From: Maylandia zebra | Taxonomy: Eukaryota > Chordata > Actinopteri > Cichliformes > Cichlidae | Length of the DNA stretch: 64,000 nt | Direction of reading: 5' to 3' | NCBI RefSeq assembly: GCF_041146795.1 | Contig: NC_135176.1 | Coordinates: 18,983,786 to 19,047,785, forward strand | Part shown: positions 1 to 11,661 of the stretch, piece after piece | Numbering within the stretch: position 1 is the stretch's first letter | Layout: every line of letters begins with the position of its first letter | Notes under the pieces: model-generated | Told to the model about the DNA's origin: nothing | Databases searched by the model: none | What the model saw: only the letters and a program-made list of their open reading frames with translations | Program-made: the position numbers and the translations under genes

Positions 1-67
1 TCTATGTACACGAGTTGTAATAATAGCTTATATGAGCGTCAGTATTACCGAATTATGTATTACCTGT

Positions 68-653
68 CCAGGTAAGCAAGTCGGAGTTTATCTAATCTCC
101 AAAAGTTGATTCTGTTCATCTGGACGTAGCGTTTTGTGGGAGAAACGTTTCGTCACTCATCCAAGTGACTTCATCAGTCTCAGCTGACTGCAGGTTTCCC
201 CAAATCTTATAAACAGTACATTTGCATATTAACTGAAACCAGCCCACTGAAGGAACAATGGGCTGGGAGGTCAGTTCCTCTGAATCGAGAAGGGGGCCTA
301 AGGGTACATCTTTCGCTAAGGGTACATCTTACAATGCTGTGATTGCAGCAATTCCCCAACTCTCTGTGAATGGTACTCATGGCCAATGATCAGTGGTCTT
401 TGATCAGTGGGTTTTGGTCAGTGGTTGTTGATCAATGGTCATGAGAATTTGCATAATTATGATTAAGGAACTGACCTCCCAGCCCATTGTTCCTTCAGTG
501 GGCTGTTTTCAGACATTATGCAAATGTACGATTTGGGGAAACCTGCAGTAAGCTGAGACTGAAGAAGTCACTTGGATGAGTGACGAAATGTTTCTCCCAC
601 AAAACGCTATGTCCAGATGAACAGAATCAACTTTTGGAGATTTACTTTCCTGG
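68..653. mobile_element. Non-autonomous foldback element with long inverted arms
   Basis: The left arm (about 96-290) and the right arm (about 472-640) are near-identical in inverted orientation, both reading inward from TCTCCAAAAGTTGATTCTGT. About 180 bp lies between the arms, and there is no coding potential. Single arms of the same family occur at about 13480-13800 and 24517-24840. The arms are much longer than typical MITE termini. The superfamily is not recognised and no clear target duplication was identified. Confidence 0.75.
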
Positions 654-882
654 ATGATTGAGAATGCAGATGTTTATCTAATGTTACCTCTATGCGTTAG
701 AAGTCCGTACATTTGTCAAGAGGGTCAAACCCATAACAGCAGCAAATAACACTCCCCAAAAACATGGATATGGCTCCTTCATGCGGTGACCTTATTTACT
801 GCCTGCTGAGTTGAAGCTTGTGTTTGTAGCCGCTTGAAATTGTGTCGAATCTGCTGTGCGAGTCCACAGCCAGCGGAGCAAG

Positions 883-3831
883 ATGGCGGTCCCTACGAAA
901 CAGTGAGTTGCAGACATGCTAGCATGATTATAACAACATGTTATTATATTGTTTCAGGTTGTTACGGTAAAGCTTAGAGTCGTGCTAAAAGAGCTTATTT
1001 CACTATATCAGCCGTGTAGTACCAGCTCGGGGTTTTGTATAAAAACGTCGGCTCTCCTTGCAGCTAGCGACCCAGCTAGCGAAATGCTAACGTTATGCTA
1101 GTCTCTCTCATAACTTATTAAACAGCAGCTCCTTAACGTTGGTTATCAAAAAACCCGTTTTGTGTTTTTCATGGTTACCACTCCTCTGTCAGCTTATTAT
1201 TTTTTTTAATTTTATTTTAACCCGAACAGATGGTTGTAGTTGGGAAGAGTTCACAGCAAATGCTAGTCATTCAAAATACAATTTGGTCTATTTCGTAAAA
1301 AAACAAACAAATAATATGCTTGCTTGGTGTCACAGTCAGTTTAAAGCCTTTGCTGTTGTCCCCATTGAAGATGCATAATCATTATGATAACCAGTGAAAG
1401 CTTGTCAAATGTGCCGTTGAATCTGTATGCTATACAGATCATTTGTATAACTCTACACATGTATACATCTGTGCGTTTTTGCGTAGTACATCTGTATATT
1501 TGCTCTCTGTATAGCAATATAAACATCTGTATACTTATTTGTCAGAATCCGTTCATAATGATTCCCACCTTTTAAACTACCCTTATCTGTGTATAATCGC
1601 ACTTTTGCACTTACTGCTCTTGCACTTCTGATTCGATGTAAACTGTATTTTGTTACCCTGTACTTATACATGTGTAATGACAACAAAGTTGAATCCTAAT
1701 CTTAATCCTAATTTAAGAACCTCTGTTTCGTGATTATCCTCAGGTATGGGCTCATTTTGCCACAAAAGAAGGGATTATCAAAGACCACTACCTTACCAAA
1801 ACCCTCTGTATTCGATGATGACTCCGATGAAGAGGTGGGTAAACAGATTTGTTATAAACAAGACATTACAATTTGTACTTTGTCACTTAGTAAAATGAAT
1901 TTTATTCAAGTATTTTGTCTATTAAGAAACTGAAAATAAATAATAAAGAAGTTTATCCACTAACTAGCTTGCTTGTTAGCAGGCTTCTTTCTAAATATAC
2001 TGAATTTATTTTTGTATGTTTTTTCCCTCAGACCTCAGTTGGGGAAAGCCTGCAGAGAGAATCTATAAAAAAGAAGATGATGAAACAAGTAAGAAGAAAA
2101 ATTAAAAAATTAAATTAAATTAAAAACAAACAAACAGTGATTTGATGCCTTCATCTTTCTGTCTTCCACTTTCCTTCTTTCTGAAGACGCGTCTGGAGAT
2201 GCAGAAGGCCCTGGAACAGGACAGTACTGTATATGACTACGATGCTGTGTACGATGACATTCAAAAACAGAGACTAGAGACCAGCAAAAAAATCCTGGGA
2301 GGCACAGACAAAAAGGTAAATTAATTTATGCTGAATGCTTATAAAGCTGTGCTTGAAAACTAAGCAGCTGGAGTAGTAACAAAACCTCAGTGCTGCTGTT
2401 CGGTTCAAGTTGTTTTCTGATGTCCATTTGACGTAATATATGAGATGAAAATTTGTCTGTCTCTCTTTGTTACAGCCAAAATATATCCACCAGTTAATGA
2501 AAGCAGTAGAGGACCGAAAGAAAGAGCAAGAACGAAGGGAGGAGAGGAAGATTCAGAAGGAAAGAGAAGCAGAGGGAGAGAAGTTTGCGGATAAAGAGGC
2601 TTATGTTACATCCGCCTATAGGCAAAAACTGCAGGAACAGAAGGAGGAGGAGGAGAGAGAGAAGAGAGAGGCAGAGATGGAAGGTTGGAGTGATACTTAG
2701 CAGTTGTTATTAATGTCTGTGAATGACTGATGCAACTTTTTGTAATCTTTGAGCATTTTGGATATTTTAAATACAAAGTATGTGTGATTTGTTAAAATTT
2801 GTGTTTACTTAGCTGCTTTGGATGTGAAGAAACAAAAAGACCTGAGTGGCTTTTATCGGCACCTGTTGAATCAGACTGTAGGAGAGGAGGCAATACCAGA
2901 TCGCTCTGCGAACAAGTCAGTCATAGCTTCTCATTACTTGCTCACCGATGAACATGTGCATGTTTTTTTTTTTGTTTTTTCGGAGTCTTTATTATATCAC
3001 TGTTTCTTTTACAGACCTCAAACTTCAAAGGATTCAAAAGACACAGAAAAGACTTCACCTGCTTCCTCGCCTCCATCCAATGAAAATATCCCAAGTTCAA
3101 GCAGTGACATCGAGGAGGCACATGAGCAGAAATCTGGGTTTAGCAAGCCTGGGGGCGGCTCTGCACACTCAAAACGCCAGTACAGGCAGAGGTCACCTTC
3201 ATCAGGGAGCGGTGATGAAAAGGAGAGGGAAAAGGAGAAGGAGCGAGACAGACATAAAAAGAGCCACAGAGACCAAGACAGAGCAAGGAATAGAGAGAGA
3301 GAGCGAGAAAGAGACAGAAACAGGGGAAGGGAAAGAGATGACAGGCATGGAGAAAGAAGAAGCGACAGAGATAGAAGGAGAGACAGAGACCGAGGTAGAG
3401 AAGACGACAGAGGTAGAGGAGGCAGAGGTGATACCGAAAGGGACGACAGGCATGGAAAGAGGGAGAGGAGCTCCAGAGAAAGAGAACGGGATAAGAATGG
3501 GGAGAGGGAAAAGAGAAGGAAACCGGATGAAGACAAGAGGAAAGACAGACATCTGGAGGAAGAGCAGGCACTACGGAAGGAACCAGAGAAGGAGAAGGGC
3601 ATGAACAAGGAAGAAAATGAACTTGAAAGGAAGGAAGAAGTTGAATGCACAATAGAGAACAAAGATGAGCAGAAAAATCAAGGCGAGGAGAAAGAGGAAG
3701 CGGAAGAGAAGACAAACAAGTTTGCAAAGCGCAGCACAGATCAGACTGTGAGTTCGGCAAGAGAGAGGTACATGGCCAGGCAGATGGCCCGCTCTGCATC
3801 TAAAAGCTATATCGAGAAAGAGGAGGACTGA
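883..3831 (+). CDS. nsrp1: Nuclear speckle splicing regulatory protein 1 (NSRP1/CCDC55)
   Basis: Seven coding exons read by splice consensus: 883-902, 1744-1834, 2032-2088, 2187-2315, 2476-2683, 2813-2915 and 3015-3831. They join in frame to 475 codons including TGA (474 aa; human about 558). The start MAVPTKQYGLILPQKK matches the NSRP1 N-terminus. The blocks KPSVFDDDSDEE, VTSAYRQKLQE and DVKKQKDLSGFYRHLLNQ are family hallmarks of the N-terminal coiled-coil region. The last exon is an Arg/Glu/Asp/Ser-rich tract (about residues 240-400) ending in SARERYMARQMARSASKSYIEKEED, the conserved C-terminus. The family protein lies in nuclear speckles and modulates alternative splice-site choice with SR proteins. 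Intron 6 (2916-3014) is 99 nt and has no in-frame stop. The ATG lies in a short first exon just before a GTGAGT donor. Confidence 0.95.
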
Positions 3832-3980
3832 GAGCACACACAGAAAACATCTCCAAACTGCACTCTGTGTTTTGAGAATATTTATATTTTGTTTAAAAGA
3901 CATCCCTTAAAAAAGCAAATGATTTTTTTTTCTTTAAACAGTTAGTGCTAACTGAACCTGTAGGGTGGTTCCTACTGAAA

Positions 3981-3986
3981 AATAAA
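3981..3986 (+). promoter_or_regulatory. nsrp1: nsrp1 poly(A) signal
   Basis: AATAAA about 150 nt after the nsrp1 stop codon on the same strand. Further AATAAA-like sites near 4445 and 4618 could serve longer 3' UTRs. Confidence 0.6.
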
Positions 3987-4029
3987 CATTTTAACATCTT
4001 AACATGAAGCTGTATGTAAGAGACTTATT

Positions 4030-5300
4030 TAAATGTTTAGAGGGAAAATCCTCAAACTGGAGGAAATTGGGAAAATGTATTTTTAAGGACTATTTTTCAC
4101 TGTGGATTAATGCATACATGGTGGACTAGTGGGGCTTTAAGAATAGAACAGGATGAACTGCAATGTTTGTGTTCATTTTAAAGACCATCCTCCCACTGCA
4201 GCAATGTGGATTTTTGATCTTCATAATGTTTCTGAACAGCAGTAAAGCTCAAACTGAGTAAGATGACAGTACTTGTTAGTAGGGTAAGTTTATTGTTGGT
4301 TATAGTCTTTTCATGGAACATTAATATGATTATAGTACATTACCAACCTTTTCCTGTAACCACCATACAATGAACAGACTGAAAGTGTGCAAATATTTCA
4401 CAGTCCCTGGCAAAGAAATGCAGATTTGTGTTTTATCTTTGTAAAAATAAAAATGTTGAATATGAGGGGTTTTTTCTAGAGAGCCTCTTGTATCCTGTCC
4501 TAAATGAATGAGTGTAAATCGTACGTTTTATCTCAGCTGCTAAACTGCAGATTTGACTTCTGAACTGGTGATGTGTTCATTCACTTTTTATTTTTCTGGT
4601 GTATTCAGTGATGGACTAATAAAATAAGGTCTGATTCACAGTTTCTACTGCTCCTGGTCAGTCTTAATTACATACTGAAATAAGTACAAAAGAGAATTCA
4701 GAGGGTATCATTTTTTATTGCTATATAATCATTGCAAAGGAAAGTTGGAGATATAGAGAATTGACAGTTAAACATATTTATTTGCTTTCACCATTAATGC
4801 TGCTGAGTCACTATTATGCCTATTTCACAATATGTTTTACTTAACATGGGCATTTTTTTAATGTATAATTTGCTCAAACACAGATATTGATCACTGTTGA
4901 GGAAGTTAGATCACTGATTGACTGATCCTAACTTCATCCAACCTCTTAGTAATAGAATGTAGGAAAGTTAACTGTCAAATAATCAGTTTGCTCATTTGTG
5001 TCACAACAATATTAAACAAAAAAGGAAAAATAAAGAAAATGGTTTACATTTTTTGGTCTAAATACTTTGGGGATTCCCCAAGTAATCCCCCCCTCTGAAA
5101 ACCCCCCCCCCCCAAACTGCACCCCTTAAACTGGCTCTAAAACCTAGTTCTAGTATGTTATAAAGTTACTAAGCACTAATTAGCAGGTATACCTATCTGA
5201 CCATGGCACCCTAATAGTTTATGAATGGAACTTTTGCTAGCCATTGCTGGTAACTTGAATAATGATAACATTTTGTATTATGAAAATTATGAAAGGAAAT
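4030..5300. other. Gene-free AT-rich stretch
   Basis: No coding exon, RNA gene or clear transposon end was recognised. It holds a C-rich run near 5101-5115. The first part may be an extended nsrp1 3' UTR. Confidence 0.5.
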
Positions 5301-5312
5301 GGACAAAAAAGA

Positions 5313-5605
5313 TCACATTAAAAAACTGTCTAAATTCTTTGATCTTTAATAAAATGAGCATTGTGGCTGCTCTACCCGGTGTAACAATTAAGTTTAAAAT
5401 CCAGGCATCCATGAAAACAGGATTTATGAAGTATAACAGAATTAGAAGGTAGCAGGGCATTAGCTCGCTCGTTTCCATCTAAAGATAATATAACATGTTC
5501 TGACTGAGAGATTTCTGAAAAGATTAAAACGTACAGCTCTGGTATCACTTCTGACATAAATTTAGGCAGAAAACTAAACAGCAGTTTGTAGGGTTACTGC
5601 AGTTG
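5313..5605 (+). repeat. Dispersed repeat, copy 1 (pair with 34203-34498)
   Basis: About 290 bp is clearly similar in the same orientation to 34203-34498. Both copies share the segment around GGTGTAACAATTAAGTTTAA, the following ATGAAAACAG block and the end AAACTAAACAGCAGT. The second copy lies in a region resembling a common teleost DNA-transposon interior, so this is probably an element fragment. No open frame of note. Confidence 0.65.
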
Positions 5606-5625
5606 GGCTAGCTCAGACCTTCCCA

Positions 5626-5627
<2 letters not shown>

Positions 5628-5678
<51 letters not shown>

Positions 5679-5691
5679 GGGGGGGGGGGGG
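5628..5691. repeat. (GT)n followed by a G homopolymer
   Basis: About 34 bp of alternating GT runs directly into about 30 consecutive G. The length is likely variable and may be affected by sequencing error. Confidence 0.95.
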
Positions 5692-6461
5692 CGCAGAGCC
5701 ATTGCAGGGGAGGCACGGTATGAAAAGGGGGGAAAAAACCAAAACGCTTGGACACTGCTAGCACAGGCGGCCACAGAAACGCAAAGCAGGAGATGAAGCA
5801 TCGCTGAGTATGTTTCCAACCAACTTCATTCTAAGCCAAAGACTATAAAATATGATGAAGCATGTCTTCCCTTTGGCTTCACCTGCACAAGTGCCAAGGT
5901 AGGTCTCGTCAGCAGAATTGGTTTTCCCTGCGTCGGGAGCACGCGCTGGGCTGTTCAAATCCCGGACAAACAGTATCCCACATTCTTGATTTTTAGTTCA
6001 CAAACACTTGTTGTAATGACTAACTACTCCTGACATGTTGGAGATGTTTGCTCTTTACACAGTAAAGTTACAGCGGGATACAAATAATATCAGGCTGATC
6101 CTGCCGTGATTTGTTCCCCTGGTTCAAATCACAGACAAACTGTATCCCACAGTTGTTTATGTTTTTGAACCCCTTTTGCACAGAGAGGCATTTTTTGACA
6201 AATGTATTGATAGCAATGTTGAATATTATTACACAGGCAAAAAAACAACTACACATAAAATATTCACAACGTGATGCCTCTGCCTTTGTAAATGGAGGGA
6301 CAGTAACTGCGTGTGTATGTAAGCCTGTAAAAACTGAAGATAGTCAGATTAACAGTATTTTGTCTCTATCCGGCATTCTGCAATTCATCTCATGTAAACA
6401 ATAACGTGGCGCACAGTGTGACGTGAAAAAAAGGTACATACCTTTGACGTTGTGTGACAAA

Positions 6462-6596
6462 CTCTGTATTCTTCGTCCACACATAAACGCAAAAAAGGAG
6501 TTTTAAAAAATCTCCGTTTTCGGTGATTCAAAACGCTGTTTACGTGTGGACGAAACAGCTGCGTTTTCAAAAATACCCGTGTAGGTGTGGACATAG
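6462..6596 (-). mobile_element. hAT-like terminal fragment
   Basis: The reverse strand begins CTATGTCCACACCTACACGG and continues with a GTCCACACGTAAA motif that recurs within the fragment. This resembles the ends of non-autonomous hAT elements common in teleosts. The opposite end was not located. Confidence 0.45.
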
Positions 6597-6819
6597 TGTA
6601 AAAGAGTTAGTAGTTTATTTTATTACTACCTGTCATTTTTAATTGTTTACTAAATGTTTGAGGTGTGAAATAAACCTCAACGGAGCAAAATAAGGGTGTG
6701 TGTGGTTGGAGGATGTGTTTGTGTTTCAAATTGGTCATGTGACTGCATGGCCACATCTGATTGGTAAAAAAGTTACCGGAAACTCCACTGGTGGCATGTT
6801 ATTTAATGTGTTAAACTAA

Positions 6820-7014
6820 TTATTTTTTAAAAAAGTAACGAGTTAAATTTTGCAAATATAGCGGAGTAAAAGTACCGTTTCTTCTTCACAAATGTACTCA
6901 AGTAAAAGTAAAAAGTATCGTGCAAAAAAGGTACTTTCAAAGTACTTTTTTTTTCCAAAAACTTACTCAAGTAAATGTAACGGAGTAAATGTAACTCGTT
7001 ACTACCCACCTCTG
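6820..7014 (-). mobile_element. hAT-like terminal fragment (CAGAGGTGGGTAG end)
   Basis: The reverse strand begins CAGAGGTGGGTAGTAACGAG and continues with repeated 'GTTAC...ACTTGAGTA' motifs typical of non-autonomous teleost hAT ends. The partner terminus was not found, so it is probably truncated. Confidence 0.55.
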
Positions 7015-7856
7015 ACTGGCAGCCCTTTATAGAATGCTGCTAATTGGCCATCAAAACATACTATTATCTGGGGTTACATATTAAGCTAAACTAATAAGCT
7101 ACACAAGCTTGTGTAATTTTCCAACTTTTCTTTTTACCTTATAAATATTTTCCTTATGGCAGCACAGTGTGTGTAACGGTTTATGCTGAGGATGACATCA
7201 CTTAATGTTGCAAATAATATTTTCTATTGAAAGTAGAGGGGAAAATGAGAATAGACAGAGTCAGAGCTGTTTTATTTTCTTATTCTTTGTGAAAGCCAGT
7301 TTAGAGTCACCAGTGAAGATCCGTGTCTTTGGAATGTGGGAATCTGTCCTCAAAAGGGGAGAACACTCGAAGTCCACACAGAAGATCAGGACATTAAACC
7401 AGGAACCTTATCCACTGCATCACCACATCACTTCTTCAAACTAAACTCCCAGTGTCCACAGAACTTATTCTTTTACATAATCATTATTCTGTTTTATAGA
7501 AATTGATGAACCTGGCCAACTATCAGTAGCATTATCTTTGTATATTTTAATCATTTAGCCTATTATTTCTTTTGGGTATGGATAAATTCATGTTATTTAT
7601 CAGCATTTATGTTATCTGTGCAGAAAATGCACTACATGGCTGCATTTTGCCTATGCAGGCTGTGAAATAAATAGAAATGCCCAGCAAAAAATTATATGTC
7701 TCATATAAAAAATTTTATGAGACAGTATGACTCATGTGACCATTTTGAACCCCACCGCCCATATTTCACAGCCAGCAGAGATAACACACCTGATGTCTGG
7801 CTAACAAATAGGAAATTACCCTATGGTGTCTTTTGTTAAGTAAATAATTCATGTAT

Positions 7857-7862
7857 TTTATT
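7857..7862 (-). promoter_or_regulatory. Poly(A) signal of calpain copy 1
   Basis: AATAAA on the minus strand about 55 nt past the stop codon at 7917. A signal this close supports the idea that transcripts really end after the C2-like domain. Confidence 0.6.
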
Positions 7863-7916
7863 ATCCTGAGTTAATCATATTAATCCTTCATTATGTGAAG
7901 GATTCTTTACATGATC

Positions 7917-10900
7917 TTATTCATCAGTCTTGGTGTAGACAGCGAGAGCGAAATCTGCAGTGATGTTGGGTTCATTGGTGGATGGGATGATCACATACTC
8001 TCCAGGTTCCAGACTGTGGAGTTCAGTGAGATCTCGCCGAGTGCTGTAAGTCTTTTCTGCCTTCACAGGCCTGTTCCTCTGAAAGAAATCCTGTTGCAGG
8101 CGTCCTTGTGGGGTCTGGGAGAAATATGAAGGAACTTTAGTGAAATACTCTTCTGAGTCTAAGTATACATTGTTATTAAAATGCTGAATTTACTTTCGGT
8201 GCACAGTCAAAGTTTCATATATTTGTTATTGTTTGCACTTACCCCTGGTGGAATCTGTTAATTGGAAAATGGTAAGAATAATATCATTAAACTGTTTCGC
8301 AGGAACCATTTTCCATAGTAACTTTAATGAATGTGAAATCAGTGAAGGCATTTTTTTATTGTTATTGTCTTACTAACTCAGCTGCTCAATTAGGAAAAGC
8401 GCTTGTGTTTTAATAACAGGGTGATACAATTGTTTTAAAGATTTAGTTTCTTGTCCTTTGGTAGTCAGTTGCAGTATTTAACAATTATTTAAATTAAAGG
8501 AAGCGGATTCAGAATGAATACCTTATAGATGGTAAGTGTAGTTTTGTGGCGGTGTATCTCAATGCGATTTCCCTGATGAGGTTTCTGCATCAGGGAGAGC
8601 ATGATGTTTTTGTCTCCTGGCTCCTTCTTGTCTATAACAGTCACTCGAATGCGATACTGAGGGTTTGTTGCAAAGGTGGCTACAGAGAGGAAACAGTTTA
8701 TTTGTTAGTTACAGGTTTTAGAAATTTATGGTGGGTTTTGTGTTTGTACAGGTAAATGAAAAATGTAAAAACCAAAATATTCCTTTAGTGATAGTTAAAG
8801 TTTAGAAAGGAATGAACTTGTCTTACAGTGTTTCACATTGCCACCTGCAGATGTCCCTGCTACCCAGCTGTCATCGTAAATCATGCAATTCCACTGACAT
8901 TTTAAGTCTCCATCAAGAAAGTTAGGGGTCTCACAGCAGATGTATACTTTAGCAAAACAGGAACAGAAGTCCTCCATTTGCATCCTGACAGCCAGATGAG
9001 CAGATAGAGATAAAATAGGAAATAAACATTAAATATCAAGCAGTAAGACATAAACTCTTTAGTAATGCATCAAAATGATTGTGTGATTGTTTTGTTTGTT
9101 TTTGAGTTTTTAAAATGCTTTTTTAAAATATTGAGAGTAAACAGTGTGCAAAATTTCTAATTTACCAGAACTCTCCGTCGTCACGGTCGAAACACTTTTT
9201 TTTAACTTCTGGACTTACTTTGTCCCACAAATCTGACCTGAGAACACAAAACAAATAAGTTAATGACAGACTTTAATGCAGCAAAACAGATATATCTAAT
9301 TTACAATTTCATTTGTCTTGAAGTTCTTAAGTTGTTCTTCTTTATAACAGAAAGCATCCTGTGGTCATCCACCACTATTGTTCTCTGTGGATGTCTGGCC
9401 ATTTTCATTTTGCACAGCACGCATATGTGTTTTCTCTCTCTCTCACTCTTTTTTTGATTGACCACTGATGTTGTTCCAACTATACTGTTTATCTCATGTT
9501 TAGAAATTCAAGTGCTGTGGTTTTGTAAAAAAACAGCTTTTAATTAAATAATAATAATAATAATGAGTTGATTATGTGTAGGTGCAACACTAGTAAAAAT
9601 TGTGTCATTGTCAGTGGTATATGGACATTGTTTGTTGTTTGATTAAGTCAAGTACTTGTCGCTCCATTTTCCGTTCCACTCCCGTCTGCCCCATGGGTTC
9701 ATGACTCGCACCAGTCGTACTTTAGAGGCGTTTAATTCCACCTTCAGATGAAATAATAAAGTTTTTTTTTTTTAAACGAAATTCTTCTTTATCATTATCA
9801 CCAAGTATTCTTTAATTGACACTGTTACAATTTTGCTGCAATTAACCTCGTACCAAAAGCCCCTTTCCTAGATGGAATATACTTTTGAAACTCAAGAATT
9901 TACCTCAGTGATGCCTGTGACAGAATAGGCATGCCTCATCACCAATCCATTGTTGGCCATTGCATCCTGGAAAAGACACGCAAGATAAATTATGTATTGA
10001 GGGTTCTTTTGTTTTGATTTTAATTATTGTTGTTTTGTTTTATTGTTTCTCTAGAAATTTATTTCTCACCTTTTTAGTCGAAGAGCAAATCAGTGATTTG
10101 CACTTAGTGGCTCTGCTTAGTGTCAGCCAAAGCTCATCGCAACTCGGTGCGTTGGGCTCTGTGGGATAGTAAATCTGGTTCACACCTCCAGTGAAATCTT
10201 TGAAGGCATCTGATGATGACCAACCACGCAGGTTTGCATATGAACCACAAAGTCTGAAGGAGACACACAGAGAAAGAAAAATATTTGTAAATCTTTTCTG
10301 AACCTTCTGAACTGATTTACGTGAAAGTGTGTGACGTGGTTCTGTACTTGGCATATGCCTTCTCCAGCAGAGGAGCCCAGAACTCATTTCCACATTTCGA
10401 GGACGCAAACAGTAACTGCTTGTTTTTCGTTGGCAGATTGTCATCAATGACAACATCTACCCACTTTCCAAACCACCAGAACTGAAACAGAGAAAACAGC
10501 TTAATAAGGATTAATAACCAGTGTGTTGTGTTTCTGTTTTGTAAAAGTATTCTTTAGACACATTTATTAATCCTTTGTTACCCGGAAGTGAAATATTCCT
10601 GCATAATCCTCAAAGGACTGATCCATTGGTACAACTTGTTCCATCAGATTTGTTTGAAAGGTCAGTGCAGATATTGCAGACACAAACCAGCAGTTACCTG
10701 ATAAAAGAAGGAAACTAATAGTTTTCTCAAGCTGATGGAGTTAAATTATGGAACAGTCTAAAAGCAGAAATAAAAGAAAGTAACAACATAAACCAAAACT
10801 AATTTTAAACAAATATAAGAATGAAGAAAACGGGGTTAACACAGGACCGTAATTGAAGGGATGTTTTGGTTTGTTGGTTTCATTATTTGTGAATCTGCAT

Positions 10901-11661
10901 ATTTACACATTCTGTCTTTATTTATATGAAAGAAACTATATTGTGATTTTTTTTTGGTTTTGTTTTGTTTTGGTTTCATTTGTTTGTTTAATTTAAGACT
11001 AAAAGAAAATTAAATGAATGAGATGTAAAATTTGAGGGGGTAGGGCCAAATAAGTGTGTACGTCTACCTACTCCCTTTCAAAAAAAATGGAATGATATTA
11101 TGTAATGATCGTGAACGTACATGTTTAAAATAAAAATGAACTGAACTGTGGAACATAGTTGTCATTGTCATTAGCTATAAATAAGAAAGTTTTGCTTACC
11201 CACGTTGCCTTGTCCAAAGTCAAATCGTGACATACCATCTGTACAGAAAGCAGGCTGATCCTTCTTTCCTCGTTCTCTCAATAAATCCTTGAAAAGACAG
11301 TGGAGAAAAATGTGATGTTGACAAGCATTTAAAAAGAATCTGTTTTTCCTACTGTACATAAATGCTAACTAACAATCCATCAGATTTGAAAGTGAAAGAA
11401 AAATAAATATAATTAAAATGATTTAACTGCTGGTCGAAGCCATTTCACTTCACTCTCCTGTGAGGAACTCATATCAGGCAGGTCACCCAAAGAAAGACCG
11501 TTTGGTGGGAACTCATTGTCCACAAACAGTTCTCCTTTGTGGAGGCAGTCAGCTTTTATCTGAGCGAAGTCCTGATTTTTTAACTTGGCAGGGTTGGAGG
11601 GGCTTCCCTCGCTGCCATCTGGGTAACGCAAGTTGACGAGACAAGTTTCAGATTTAGCCAT
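7917..11661 (-). CDS. Calpain-type cysteine protease without EF-hand domain, copy 1
   Basis: Twelve exons, in transcript order: 11428-11661, 11200-11287, 10582-10697, 10348-10481, 10070-10253, 9904-9966, 9656-9741, 9166-9237, 8827-8984, 8522-8679, 8243-8254 and 7917-8114. All have AG/GT borders and join in frame to 500 aa. Residues about 1-78 form the N-terminal region ([10 protein letters not shown]). The catalytic core follows with Gln and Cys in [12 protein letters not shown], His in MRHAYSVTG and Asn in VMNPWG, so the triad is complete. Classical calpains have GDCW and GHAYS here. Exons 9-12 make the C2-like domain III, ending [10 protein letters not shown]...VYTKTDE. The stop comes right there, so the penta-EF-hand domain of classical calpains is missing. 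Exon 11 is a 12-nt microexon (IPPG). The family cleaves cytosolic proteins in a calcium-dependent way; whether this member still responds to calcium is unknown. Confidence 0.88.

Noticed and set aside
3018-3799. Long open frames antisense and out of frame to the nsrp1 last exon (up to 219 codons)
   Set aside because: They come from the low-complexity Arg/Glu codon repeats of nsrp1; composition is Ser/Leu or Phe-rich with no domain.
10040-10456. 138-codon continuous frame on the minus strand
   Set aside because: It runs through the calpain exon 5 and its neighbouring intron; the splice sites explain it better.
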